This document shows, in pieces, positions 1 through 9,900 of a stretch of DNA of 64,000 nucleotides. A program made the position numbers and the translations under genes. The stretch is from Rhizobium herbae (GTDB lineage: Bacteria; Pseudomonadota; Alphaproteobacteria; Rhizobiales; Rhizobiaceae): NCBI RefSeq assembly GCF_017873135.1, contig NZ_JAGGJV010000001.1, positions 868,001 through 932,000 of the forward strand, written 5' to 3'. The notes under the pieces were generated by a model. It was not told where the DNA came from and searched no databases. It saw only the letters and a list, made by a program, of their open reading frames with translations. How positions within the stretch are numbered: the first letter of the stretch is position 1; every line of letters begins with the position of its first letter.

Positions 1-108
1 GGAAGCTCGTCTCGCTGCTTAATCGCAGTGTGACACTTCAAATCAAGTCCTTCCGGTTCGCACCGTAAGGCGGGGTTCGGAGGTACCTGGCAACAGAAAC
101 CTCCACTA
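1..108 (+). ncRNA. ssrA: tmRNA (ssrA), coding-piece 3' part, truncated by window start
   Basis: The first bases read as the end of a trans-translation tag: positions 2-22 encode E-A-R-L-A-A followed by TAA at 20-22, which matches the known rhizobial tag ending EARLAA. Behind the stop lie compact hairpins: CCTT/AAGG around 51-70, and GGAGGT (79-84) pairing with ACCTCC (99-104) around the stretch acctggcaacag, as expected for the 3' end of the mRNA-like piece of the permuted, two-piece tmRNA of alphaproteobacteria. tmRNA rescues stalled ribosomes and marks the nascent chain for ClpXP. The acceptor piece and most of the tag lie upstream of the window. The exact 3' end is an estimate. Confidence 0.85.
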
Positions 109-271
109 CTCTCCCCCTGCACTTCAGCTTCTCCCCGCTTCCCTTTGCCTTCTCCAATGCCTTGAAATGGTCTATAGATGATGCAAATGACTCGTATGTC
201 AGGACTTTCCTGCGTACAGAGCCGATGGCATAAGTGTGACAGAGTTGAGTTACAAGAAAGACGGGGATCTT

Positions 272-790
272 ATGGGCCAAGACCATATCCGCTACGACAT
301 ACTCGCGCAGGACGCCCTTCGCAGCGTCATCCGCAAGGTTTTGATCGAGGTCGCAGCGACAGGTGCCCTTCCCGGAGATCATCATTTCTTCATCACGTTC
401 CTGACCGGCGCGCCGGGTGTACGCATTTCCCAGCACCTGAAGGCCAAGTATGCCGAGCAGATGACCATCGTCGTGCAGCATCAGTTCTGGGACCTGAAGG
501 TCACCGAGACGCTGTTCGAAATCGGCCTGTCCTTCTCCGACACCCCGGAAAAGCTGGTCATCCCCTTCAATGCCATCCGCGGCTTCTATGACCCTTCGGT
601 CAATTTCGAGCTTGAGTTCGATGTCGCGGCCATCGAAGAGGACGAAGGCGCGGAAATCACCGCCTACCCGATCGCGACGGCAGAAAAGTCTGGCGATTCC
701 GAGACCGAAGCCGCCGCCAAGCCCGGCGACGACGGCAAGAAGGAGGGCGGATCGGTGATCTCGCTCGATTCCTTCCGCAAGAAGAACTGA
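272..790 (+). CDS. sspB: SspB family ClpXP adaptor protein
   Basis: 172-aa protein of the alphaproteobacterial SspB family. SspB binds the ssrA tag and tethers tagged proteins to ClpX, speeding degradation by ClpXP in the cytoplasm. The N-terminal half (about residues 1-110) is the folded substrate-binding domain; a charged, Glu/Lys/Gly-rich linker follows, and the last residues (SVISLDSFRKKN) form the short ClpX-binding tail usual for SspB. I chose the ATG at 272 (MGQDHIRYD), preceded by AAAGACGGGG, rather than an in-frame start at 236. It sits directly behind ssrA, so tag and tag receptor are neighbours. Downstream is a DUF4169 gene 24 bp away. Confidence 0.93.
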   Translation: MGQDHIRYDILAQDALRSVIRKVLIEVAATGALPGDHHFFITFLTGAPGVRISQHLKAKYAEQMTIVVQHQFWDLKVTETLFEIGLSFSDTPEKLVIPFNAIRGFYDPSVNFELEFDVAAIEEDEGAEITAYPIATAEKSGDSETEAAAKPGDDGKKEGGSVISLDSFRKKN

Positions 791-814
791 AACCAGATTC
801 CAGACAGGTTCACC

Positions 815-1021
815 ATGACCGGCGACGTCGTCAATCTCCGTCAGTTCCGCAAGCAGAAGGCACGGACGGAGAAGGACAAGACGGCCGATCAGAACCGCAT
901 CTCCTTCGGCCGCACCAAGGCGGAAAAACAGTTGACCAGGGCGCTCAACGACAAGGCCGGCAAGGCCCTCGATCAGGGCAAGCGCGAGACGCCGCCGGAT
1001 GATTCCGACCACAAGACGTAA
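815..1021 (+). CDS. DUF4169 family small basic protein
   Basis: 68-aa, strongly charged protein (many K, R, D, E and Q; no hydrophobic segment) matching the DUF4169 pattern of alphaproteobacteria: an N-terminal VVNLRQFRKQKAR stretch followed by a Lys-rich helix and an acidic C-terminus. The function of the family is unknown. It starts 24 bp after sspB and is probably co-transcribed with it. The ATG at 815 follows the AGACAGG stretch about ten bases upstream. Confidence 0.85.
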   Translation: MTGDVVNLRQFRKQKARTEKDKTADQNRISFGRTKAEKQLTRALNDKAGKALDQGKRETPPDDSDHKT

Positions 1022-1082
1022 GTATCGCGGCGCCCAAAACCCTTCAATTCAATGTAAAATCAACAGACAAGCCCAATCTCCG

Positions 1083-1108
1083 GAATCACTTTCAGAAAAA
1101 GGTGATTC
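1083..1108. promoter_or_regulatory. Inverted repeat upstream of the RHH gene, possible operator
   Basis: GAATCAC (1083-1089) and GTGATTC (1102-1108) form a perfect 7-bp inverted repeat with a 12-nt A-rich centre, 19-44 bp before the GTG start of the ribbon-helix-helix gene. RHH repressors commonly bind such repeats in their own promoter. The same sequence could instead be a weak hairpin ending the sspB-DUF4169 transcript. Its role is inferred only. Confidence 0.35.
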
Positions 1109-1126
1109 ACTTTCTGAGGCGACATC

Positions 1127-1342
1127 GTGATCCGCAAGCATTCCGCGACGCTGCATGGCCACCGCACCAGTTTTTCGCTGGAGGAGCCGTTCTGGCAGGA
1201 GCTGAAAGCGATCGCCGGGAGCCGGCAGATAGCGCTTGCGCAACTGATCGCCGAGATCGATGACGGGCGCCCGGCAGACAGCAATCTGTCGTCGGCGCTC
1301 CGGGTCCATGTGCTGGACTGGATCAAATCCCATGGGCATTGA
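1127..1342 (+). CDS. Ribbon-helix-helix domain protein
   Basis: 71-aa protein beginning MIRKHSATLHGHRTSFSLEE. The short beta strand HRTSFSLEEPFW followed by two helices (ELKAIAGSRQIALAQLIAEI; SNLSSALRVHVLDWIKSH) is the pattern of the rhizobial ribbon-helix-helix family (RHH_4), presumed DNA-binding dimers. The start is a GTG with CTGAGGCGA just upstream. It closes the sspB-DUF4169-RHH cluster; an inverted repeat lies in front of it. Its target is unknown. Confidence 0.8.
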   Translation: MIRKHSATLHGHRTSFSLEEPFWQELKAIAGSRQIALAQLIAEIDDGRPADSNLSSALRVHVLDWIKSHGH

Positions 1343-1406
1343 GCGTGGAGAAAGCGCGACGGCACCGCACGCCCGCCTTGTAAGATTCCGATGACCTTCG
1401 CAGCGG

Positions 1407-4400
1407 CTATTGCGCCTTCACACCCGGCAGCACTTCAAAGTTGAGCCCTTGCTGCGGGGTAGGTAGAACCGGCTGCTGCTGCGCAGGTTGCTGAGTGGTG
1501 CCGTCCTGCGGCGCGGTCAATTCCCCGCCCCGCACCACGCCACCGGTCGGATCGAACGGCAACAGGCTCTGGCTTCTCTGCTCCTCGGCCTTTCGGGCCG
1601 CGTCCTCCGCAGCCCTGGCAGCCGCGGCCTCGTCCGCCGCCTTCTTCTCGGCCAGTGCCTTGGCATCGGTTTCGGCCTTCTGCCGAGCAGCCGCCTCGGC
1701 AGCCAGTTCGCGCCGGCGCTGCTCTTCCACGGCCCGCAGACGCGCGGCCTCGCGCTCGACGGCATTGGCCTTGTACAGCGCCACTTCGCGGCGCAACCGC
1801 TGTTTTTCCAGCACATTCGCCTGCAGCGTCTCGACGCGGCGGCGCTCGCGCTCAAACGCCCTGAGCGACAGGAAATTGGACAGATCGGTGGCATCGAGCG
1901 TCAGGCCCGGCGATTGCAGAAGCCCCGCATAATCGAGGCTCACCTGAGCCTCGGCACCGGTCAGCGCCTCTTCGCCCGGCCGGAAATCGATATCGATATC
2001 GGCCTTCATCCGCTCGTCCGGAAAGCTGATTTCCAGATTTCCGGACAGATCGGCCGCCGCATCGCCCGCCGTCACGTTCTGCGCCCGCAGCGTGCCGCCC
2101 GCAATGCTGAACGGCACGGTCACAGCTCCGAGTACCGCCTGCCCCGACAGCACTTCCTTCTCGGCAAGCGGCTTGACCACATCCGGAGCAATCTCCCCTT
2201 GAATATGGTCGGCGGCGGCCATCATCGCAGGCAGCGCCGCAGTGTTCAAACCGTGCACGACGGCGTCGCGCAGCGTCGCGCTTCCCGAGCCGCTGGCGGA
2301 TTCCGCCATCGCCCGCGCCGTCTTGCCGGATGCTTCCATGGCGAGCGACAGGTCGAACTTGCCCTCGGCAACCGCCGCACCGCGTGTTTTCCATGCCGCC
2401 GCAGCAAGATCGCCGTCCTTGAGGTCGAGCCGCGTCTGGAAAAAGCCGGAGCCGTCGCCATTGCCCAAAAGCAACCGCCCGTCGACCTTGCCGCCCAGCC
2501 AGCCGCCGGCAAGCGCGTCGATCTCGACCTGGTCGCCCTTCCAGGCCAGCTTGCCGGTCATGTCAGAGACGGCGCCATAGACGCCAGGCCAGAACTGCTT
2601 GGCGGAAACATCGAGCGCCACATCAAGCCCGCTCCAGGCCGGCTGGACCACGGGCGACGTGGACAGATCGCCGCTCGCAGCGTTCTGAACGGCGCCCAGG
2701 ATACCCTCGCCGAGCCAGGTTAAATCAAGCGTATCGAGCGCCAGCTGGCCCGTCGCCTTGCCCAGAGTTTTCCGGTCGATTGCAAACGTGCCGGAAAATG
2801 CATTGCCGTCCGCCTTGCCCTCGATGGCAGAGAACGTCACAGCCTCGGGCGTTGTCGCGATATCGGCTTTCAGCGCCAGCGGCAGGCCGGTGCCCATCTG
2901 CGGCAGCCCAATTCCCTGCAACAGCAGGAACGGTTCGAAGTCCTGGCTTTCCAACGTGATCTTCGACTGTCCGGACAGGAATTTGTCGCGCGAAAGATCG
3001 ATATCGCCGTTTGCCGAAAGCGAGGTCCGCGCCGTGGTAAAGGTCAAACCGGCATTGGCCTTCTGGCTGTCGGTGCCCTGCAGCTTCACCGACAGAATGG
3101 CATTCTCGTCGGCATCGAACGGCAGCGGATCGAACCCCATCTGGCCGAGCAGGATCGGCGTCGACGGGTTTTCCATGGTTGCTTCCAGAAGGATGCCCTG
3201 CCCTGCCAGCGCTTGCGTGATATCGGGCGCCTGATAGTTGGCGGCGATCTTCGTCCCGTTCGCCGTGCCGATAATGCCGAACGTCACCGGCGCCTTGCCG
3301 TCCTGGCTGCCGGCCGACAGCGTCAGGTCAAGCGCCGCATCGCTGTAGTACGGACCGCTCTTGACCAGCCTTTCCAGGGCCGGATGCGCCTCCGCATGAC
3401 GTTCGATCATCTTCAGGAAAGACGTCAGGTCAGGCGATGCCAGCTTCATCTTGGCCGAGATCACCGGCGCGGTCATTTCGCCGCTCATCCGCCCCGACAG
3501 GGCAAGCTGCGTGCCGGCGATATTGCCGATCGACACGCGCTCGGCCTGCAACTGGCCGTTCTTCAAGGTTGCGACCATTTGCACGTCGCTGGCATCCTCG
3601 CCGAAAGCCGAGAATTGTTCGGCCGAAAGATCCGCAGCAATCGTATGCGACAGCACCGTCGCGGTGGAGGCATCGCCGGCCACCAGCCCGGCCAGCGCCT
3701 GCAACGCCTCCAGGTCTATTTTATTGCCCTTGAGCTGCAGCGACAGGTTCGGCGGCACGCCGTCCAGCGCCTGCCGCTCGATCCGGCCGCGCAGCACGGC
3801 GGGACCCGCCGCCACTTCCAGCCGTTCGAACTCCTGCAGCGTGTCCGTCAGGTTCACCCGCGCCGAAAAACCGGCGGTCTTCAGCTTGCGGATGGCCGGA
3901 TCGACGGATCCGGCAAGCCAGGTCGCAAGCCCCGACGGCTGGTTGGAAGCCACGAGCATCTCGCCGCGAAAGGCCCGTTGCCCGCTCAGCTGCAATCGTC
4001 CCTTGGCCTCGAACTGCGTGCGCCCGGGAAGTTGCGCCACCGCGTTGTCGACCATCCACCCGGCCCCGTCCGGCCGCAGGTCGAGCCGGACGTCGCGCAC
4101 CGTCGTATCGCCGATGACGATCGCCGGCAATTTCAGGCTGGCCCTGCCCGGCACCTGCGGGATCGGAATGTCGGCTGCGATCGCCATGATCGCCGCAAGC
4201 CGCTGACGGACCGAAATCGCCGGATCGCGTCCGGTTTTTCCAGCCTCGCCGGTATTGCCGATGCGGCTGACGTCGATCTGCTGGCCATCGGCCAGAAGCA
4301 GGAATTCCTGCTCCTTGCCGGTATCGAGCGTCGCCTCGCCGGTCACCAGATAGGGGTCGTCCTTGGGGCCGATCTCCAGCCTGTAGTCAGGCACGCGGAT

Positions 4401-5216
4401 GCGCTCGTTGTTGAGCTCGAATTCGCCGGTCACCCGCAGGGCCGCCGATTGATCCTGTGACTTCTGTGCTTCCGCCGGCTTGTTTTCCGTCAGCGTGAAC
4501 TTGCCTTGGTAGAGTGGCTTGAAGTCGACGATCTTCAGGTCGCCATCGAGCTCGACGCCGAAGGGCCGCTTGTCGGGCGTCAGTCGCGACCGCAGGCCGA
4601 GCGTGCCAGTCTCGTCGGCCTCGCTGCTGGAAAAGGCGAAGCTGCCCGCCTCGCCATCAAGCGCCGCGCGGCCTTCCATCTTCCAGGGGCCTGCCAGGGA
4701 ACGGGCGGAAAGATCCGCCGCAAGCCCGGTGACCCGCCGGGTCCGTCCGGTCTGCTCGTCGATGAAATCGATCTGGCCGCCCGTAATGGCAACATTTTCA
4801 AGAATGACGGTCTTTGCCGGAATGGAAGCCTTGCGTCCCCGCGCCCAATCGAGCGTTCCGTCCGGCAAAAGCCTGATCTTCGCCTTCGGAGATTCCAGCC
4901 GCATGTCGAAGATCAGCGCCTCGCCGGACAGGAACGGCGCAAGCTCGGCATCCATCGAAAAGTGCTCGACCTGGATCAGCGGCTCGCCCGTTTCCGACTG
5001 ACCGACACGGACGTCGTTGAGCGTGACCGAAGGAAACGGAATCAGGCGGGCATCGACGCTTCCGTGAACGACCACGGGCTTGCCCATGATCCGGCTTGCC
5101 TCGCGCTCGAAATCCTTGCGGAAATCGGTCCAGTCCACGAACAGCGGGGCAATCAGCGCGGCAAACAGCGCCACGACCAGAAGACCACCGATGAAGACCA
5201 GAATTCGCGAAAGCAC
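1407..5216 (-). CDS. AsmA family envelope protein
   Basis: 1269-aa protein with an N-terminal membrane anchor (about residues 4-27) followed by a very long beta-rich periplasmic region of the AsmA type: the N-terminal AsmA domain with the motif GKPVVVHGSVDARLIPFPSV near residue 45 and the AsmA-like C-terminal domain at about 900-1110. AsmA-family proteins are large inner-membrane-anchored periplasmic proteins implicated in phospholipid transport to, and integrity of, the outer membrane. Residues about 1115-1215 form a highly charged Ala/Glu/Arg-rich helix, probably a coiled coil, and a Gln/Pro-rich tail ends in NFEVLPGVKAQ. The ATG at 5216 gives the membrane anchor. It is apparently transcribed alone. 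Confidence 0.9.
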   Translation of the reverse strand: MLSRILVFIGGLLVVALFAALIAPLFVDWTDFRKDFEREASRIMGKPVVVHGSVDARLIPFPSVTLNDVRVGQSETGEPLIQVEHFSMDAELAPFLSGEALIFDMRLESPKAKIRLLPDGTLDWARGRKASIPAKTVILENVAITGGQIDFIDEQTGRTRRVTGLAADLSARSLAGPWKMEGRAALDGEAGSFAFSSSEADETGTLGLRSRLTPDKRPFGVELDGDLKIVDFKPLYQGKFTLTENKPAEAQKSQDQSAALRVTGEFELNNERIRVPDYRLEIGPKDDPYLVTGEATLDTGKEQEFLLLADGQQIDVSRIGNTGEAGKTGRDPAISVRQRLAAIMAIAADIPIPQVPGRASLKLPAIVIGDTTVRDVRLDLRPDGAGWMVDNAVAQLPGRTQFEAKGRLQLSGQRAFRGEMLVASNQPSGLATWLAGSVDPAIRKLKTAGFSARVNLTDTLQEFERLEVAAGPAVLRGRIERQALDGVPPNLSLQLKGNKIDLEALQALAGLVAGDASTATVLSHTIAADLSAEQFSAFGEDASDVQMVATLKNGQLQAERVSIGNIAGTQLALSGRMSGEMTAPVISAKMKLASPDLTSFLKMIERHAEAHPALERLVKSGPYYSDAALDLTLSAGSQDGKAPVTFGIIGTANGTKIAANYQAPDITQALAGQGILLEATMENPSTPILLGQMGFDPLPFDADENAILSVKLQGTDSQKANAGLTFTTARTSLSANGDIDLSRDKFLSGQSKITLESQDFEPFLLLQGIGLPQMGTGLPLALKADIATTPEAVTFSAIEGKADGNAFSGTFAIDRKTLGKATGQLALDTLDLTWLGEGILGAVQNAASGDLSTSPVVQPAWSGLDVALDVSAKQFWPGVYGAVSDMTGKLAWKGDQVEIDALAGGWLGGKVDGRLLLGNGDGSGFFQTRLDLKDGDLAAAAWKTRGAAVAEGKFDLSLAMEASGKTARAMAESASGSGSATLRDAVVHGLNTAALPAMMAAADHIQGEIAPDVVKPLAEKEVLSGQAVLGAVTVPFSIAGGTLRAQNVTAGDAAADLSGNLEISFPDERMKADIDIDFRPGEEALTGAEAQVSLDYAGLLQSPGLTLDATDLSNFLSLRAFERERRRVETLQANVLEKQRLRREVALYKANAVEREAARLRAVEEQRRRELAAEAAARQKAETDAKALAEKKAADEAAAARAAEDAARKAEEQRSQSLLPFDPTGGVVRGGELTAPQDGTTQQPAQQQPVLPTPQQGLNFEVLPGVKAQ

Positions 5217-5300
5217 CAGTTGAAAGTTCCTATCTCATTTGACTGCGGAAGATAGCGCCCTTGGCGTCGTCCACCACTCCTTAACACCCACTCATCGTTT

Positions 5301-6710
5301 TCACATCGCAAAAATCTTGCCCGGATTGAAGATATTGCCGGGATCGAGCGCGCGCTTCACCTGCCGCATCAGATCCAGCGCATCGCCAAGCTCCGCTTCG
5401 AGAAACGGCATCTTGCCCTGACCGATGCCGTGTTCGCCGGTGCAGGTGCCGTCCATCGCCAGCGCCCGCCCGTTGAGGCGCGCAACGAAAGCCTCCGCCT
5501 TGGCGATGTCGGCATCGTCCTTGTCGTCAAACAGCAGCCCGACATGAAAATTGCCGTCCCCCGCATGGCCGACGATCGGCGCGATCAGACCGTGCGCGGC
5601 AATATCCTCGTGGGTTGCCTCGACGCAGTCGGCAAGCCGCGAGATCGGCACGCAGACATCGGTGGACAGAATGGCGAGGCCGGGCGCCAGGCTCTTCTGC
5701 GCCCAGTAGGCATTGTGCCGCGCCTTCCACAGCGCATTGCGCTCCTCCGTATTGGCCGTCCACTGGAATTCGGAACTGCCGAATTCCGCGGCAATCTCGG
5801 CAAATTGCTTCGATTGCAGCGCGACGCTCTCAGCATTTCCGTGAAACTCGACGAACAGCGTCGGCGCTTCCGGAAAGGACAGTCCCGAATAGGCGTTGCT
5901 CGCCTTCATCTGCAAGGCGTCGAGCAGTTCGATGCGGGCGACGGGAATGCCCGACTGGATTGTCAGGATCACCGTGTTGCAGGCGTCACCCACCGATGGA
6001 AACGAGCAGACGCCGCCGGCGATCAGTTCGGGGATACCCTGCAGTCTGAGCGTGATCGAGGTGAGGATGCCGAGCGTGCCCTCCGCCCCGACGAACAGGC
6101 GCGTGAGATCGTAGCCGGCGGACGACTTCTTGGCGCGGTGGGCGGTGCGGATTTCCTTGGCCCCCGCCGTCACCGCGGTCACAGCCAGCACATTGTCCTT
6201 CATCGTACCGTAGCGCACCGCATTGGTGCCGGACGCCCGGGTAGAGGCCATGCCGCCGATCGAGGCGTTGGCGCCCGGATCGATCGGGAAGAACAGGCCG
6301 GTATCGCGCAGATACACGTTCAGTGCTTCCCGCGTGATCCCCGGCTGGACGGTGCAATCGAAATCGCTGGCATTGACCTCAAGCACCTTGTCCATGCGGC
6401 TCATGTCGACGCTGACGCCGCCATGCGGCGCATTGATATGGCCTTCAAGCGACGAGCCCGTCCCGAAGGCAATCAGCGGCACGCCGTGTTCGCTGGCAAT
6501 CGCCACGATCGCCTCCACCTCGGCGGCGCTGTCGGGGTAGACGACGCCATCGGGCAGCTGTGCCGGAATATAGGTCGTGGTGTGGGCATGCTGGGCGCGG
6601 ATGGCCTCGCCGGTCTGGAAACGATCGCCGAACCGGTCGCTCATCAAACGCAGGGCGGCGGCTATGCCGGTTTCGTTGCGGTTACCCGCCTTGATCGCCT
6701 TCAACGCCAT
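5301..6710 (-). CDS. FAD-linked oxidoreductase, D-lactate dehydrogenase (DLD) type
   Basis: 469-aa flavoprotein of the FAD-binding/FAD-oxidase-C family (GlcD, Dld1). The PCMH-type FAD domain (about 45-220) carries FGTGSSLEGH (82-91) and IGGMASTRASGTNAVRYGTM (151-170), typical of cytochrome-linked D-lactate dehydrogenases. The C-terminal domain holds GHAGDGNFHVGL, EHGIGQGK and the terminal NPGKIF. It probably oxidises D-lactate or a related 2-hydroxy acid and passes electrons to the respiratory chain. It begins with ATG at 6710 after GGGGGAGG. No operon partner is seen; substrate specificity cannot be set from sequence alone. Confidence 0.88.
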   Translation of the reverse strand: MALKAIKAGNRNETGIAAALRLMSDRFGDRFQTGEAIRAQHAHTTTYIPAQLPDGVVYPDSAAEVEAIVAIASEHGVPLIAFGTGSSLEGHINAPHGGVSVDMSRMDKVLEVNASDFDCTVQPGITREALNVYLRDTGLFFPIDPGANASIGGMASTRASGTNAVRYGTMKDNVLAVTAVTAGAKEIRTAHRAKKSSAGYDLTRLFVGAEGTLGILTSITLRLQGIPELIAGGVCSFPSVGDACNTVILTIQSGIPVARIELLDALQMKASNAYSGLSFPEAPTLFVEFHGNAESVALQSKQFAEIAAEFGSSEFQWTANTEERNALWKARHNAYWAQKSLAPGLAILSTDVCVPISRLADCVEATHEDIAAHGLIAPIVGHAGDGNFHVGLLFDDKDDADIAKAEAFVARLNGRALAMDGTCTGEHGIGQGKMPFLEAELGDALDLMRQVKRALDPGNIFNPGKIFAM

Positions 6711-6901
6711 ATGCCTCCCCCGAACAACCGCCGCACGTAGCGGAAATTCTTAGATTTCAACGCGCTACTGTGCAAATCGGAATCAGTTTGTCCAGAACCT
6801 CATCTGTTACCAGAAAGGCTCTAGCAAAGAATTGCGACAATGTGAGACTGTCGAGACACAGGGGATAAATAGCCCATCACGCGCGACCGGCCGCGTCCCG
6901 C

Positions 6902-9900
6902 TTATTCGGCGGCCTCTGCCAGTTGCAGGGTTTCGGCGTGCTGCATTTCACTTTGCAGCCGCCGCTCCTCGTCGACATGCGGCTTGGTGAACCGGGCGAT
7001 GACCAGATAGGCGACCGGCGTCAGATAGAGCGTCACGACGGTCGCAAGTCCGAGACCGCCGACCAGCACCCAGCCAAGCGCCACGCGGGCCTCGGCGCCG
7101 GCGCCGCTCGCCAGCACCAGCGGCACCGCACCGACGATGGTGGCAATCATCGTCATCATCACCGGCCGAAGACGGATGTTCGCCGCATTCTCGATCGCCG
7201 AACGCAGATCCTCGCCACGGTCGCGCAGCTGGTTGGCGAACTCGACGATCAGGATGCCGTTCTTCGCCATGATGCCGACCAGAAGCACCAGCCCGATCTG
7301 GCTGTAGATGTTCAGCGTATTGCCGGTGAGCAGCATGGCAAAGACGGCGCAGGCGAGCCCGAGCGGCACGGTCGTCATGATGATCAACCCGCTGACGAGA
7401 CTTTCGAATTGTGCCGCCAGAACCAGGAAGATGATGACGATGGCAAAACCGAAGGTGACGAAGAGGCCATTGGCGTTCTCGTTCAGCGTCGCGGCTTCGG
7501 CCAGCGGCACGACGCGCGAACCCGGCGGCAACAGCGGTTCGGCCATCTGCTCCACCATCGTCAGGGCATCGCCAAGCGCAATGCCGGAGGTCAAACCCGC
7601 CGAAAGCGAGACGGAGCGCAACTGCTGCTCGCGCGACAACTGCGGTGCGACCGCCTTTTCCTCGACGGAAGCGATGGTCGACATCGGCACGATCTTGCCG
7701 TCGCCGGTTTTCAGGAAGATGTTCTGCAGGTCGGTCGGATCGTTGACCGGATTGGTCGTCGACAAGAGCTTGACCGGATAGGACTCGCCCTCGACATAGA
7801 CATCCAGCACGCTGTTGCCGTCGAGCATGGCCTGAAGCGCCGAGGACAGCCCGACGATATCGATGCCGAGATCGGAAGCCCGCTCGCGATCGATCGTCAC
7901 GGAAAGCTGTGCCTGGTTGGCTTCGTAGTTCAGGCGGACGTTTTCGAATCGGCCGCTGTCTTCCATCTGGCGCACCAGTTTTGACGCGGCATCGCCGAGT
8001 TTCGCATAGTCGTTGCCGACCAGCGCCACCTGCAGGCCGTTGCCGGCACCACGAATGCCGAGGCTGTTCGGCTGGATGGGGAAAGCCCTGATCGACGGAA
8101 TATTCGCCGTTATCCTGGTGATATCAGCCGAAATCTGCTGCTGCGTGCGGTCGCGGTCGCTCCACGGCGCCAGCGTCAGAACCATGAAACCGGTGTTGAC
8201 GGAGCCGCCCTGGCCGGAAACGGAAAAGACATTGGCGATCTCGCCATTGTCGACCAGCGGCTTCAGCCCATCTTCGACGCGGCGCATCTGTTCCTGCGTA
8301 TATTCCAGCGAAACGCCCTGCGGCGCCTGCACCCGCAGCATGATGCGCGCCCGGTCCTCGGTCGGCGTCAGCTCCGATTTCAGCAGCGTGAACGCCCCGC
8401 CACCGGCAGCCGTCACCATGATGGCGACCATGAAAACGATCAGCGGTGAATTGAGGCAGGCCCGCAACGACCGCCGGTAGAACGCGGCGGCGAAGGCGCC
8501 GATCCTGCCCATGAACCCCGTATGGCCATGTTCCTCGCCATGCGGCTTGAGCATGCGCGATGCGAGCATCGGGCAAAGCGTCAGCGACACGAAGGCGGAC
8601 AAAAGAATGGCAAAGGCCAGCACGAAGCCGAATTCGCGGAAAAGACCGCCCGTCTGCCCCGGCAGAAACGACAGCGGCACGAAGACGGCGGCAAGCGTCG
8701 CGGTGGTGGCGATGACGGCGAAGAACACCTCGAGCGTGCCAAGCACGGCCGCCGCCCTGGGACCCATCCCCTCGCCGCGCCGTCGCACGATGTTTTCCAG
8801 CACCACGATCGCGTCATCCACCACCAGGCCTGTTGCCAGCACGATCGCCAGCAGCGTCAGGATGTTGATCGAGAAACCGGCGAGATAGATCGCCGCACAG
8901 GTGCCGATCAGCGCGATCGGCATCGTCAGCGTCGGAATGAGCGTTGCCCGCCAGTCGAGCAGGAAGAGATAGATGACCAGCGTGACGATGATCACCGAGG
9001 CGACCAGCGCGATCTCCACCTCGTGGATCGCGCCGTCGATGAAGACAGCGTCATCGCTGGTGACCTTGAGCTGGGTTCCCTTCGGCAGGATTTCGGCGAT
9101 GGTCGCCACGGCCTTCTTCACGCCCTCGGAAATATCGAGCGTATTGGACTGCGCCTGCCGGATGATGCCGAGGCCGATACCTTGACGGCCGTCCGAGCGC
9201 AGCGACGAGGTGCCGATGTCCGGACCGAGCGTCACCGTCGCGATGTCGCCGAGGCGGACATTATCGCCGAGGATGAGGTTTTCGAACTGTTCCGGCGTCT
9301 GCAGGTCGGCGGTGGCGCGCACCGAAATGTCCTGGTTGACGCTGGTCAGCGATCCCGCCGGCACATCGAGCGATGCGCTCGCAAGGCCGGTGCGCAGATT
9401 GGCGACCGTAAGCCCGCGTCCGGCAAGCTTCGACTGGTTGATGTCGATGCGGAAGATCTTCTCCTGGTCGCCGTTGATCTGCACGTCGGCGACGCCCTCG
9501 ACGGCCGCCAGCCGGTCGGTGATCTCGTTTTCCGCCAGAAGCGTCAGGTCTTCCATCGACAGCGTGTCGGATGTCAGCGCCAGCCGCAGGATCGGCTGGC
9601 TGTCGGCATCGGCTTTGACGATGCGCGGCTCGTCGGCATCATCAGGCAGGTCGTTCGATATCCGCCCGAGCGCATCGCGAATGTCGTTGGACGCCTGGCC
9701 GATATCGGTCGTGTCAGAGAATTGCAGCGTCACCCGGCTCTGGGCGTATTGCGAGGTCGAAGAGATACCCTTGATGCCCTGCACGCGCGACACCGCCCCC
9801 TCGATCACCGAGGTCAGCTCCCGGTCCACCGTTTCCGGCGAAGCGCCGTCGAAGGTCGTGTTGACGGAGACGACGGGCTGGTCGACCTGCGGCAGCTCGC

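Noticed and set aside
38-1012. 324-codon minus-strand frame over ssrA, sspB and the DUF4169 gene
   Set aside because: Antisense to three well-supported genes, no homology.
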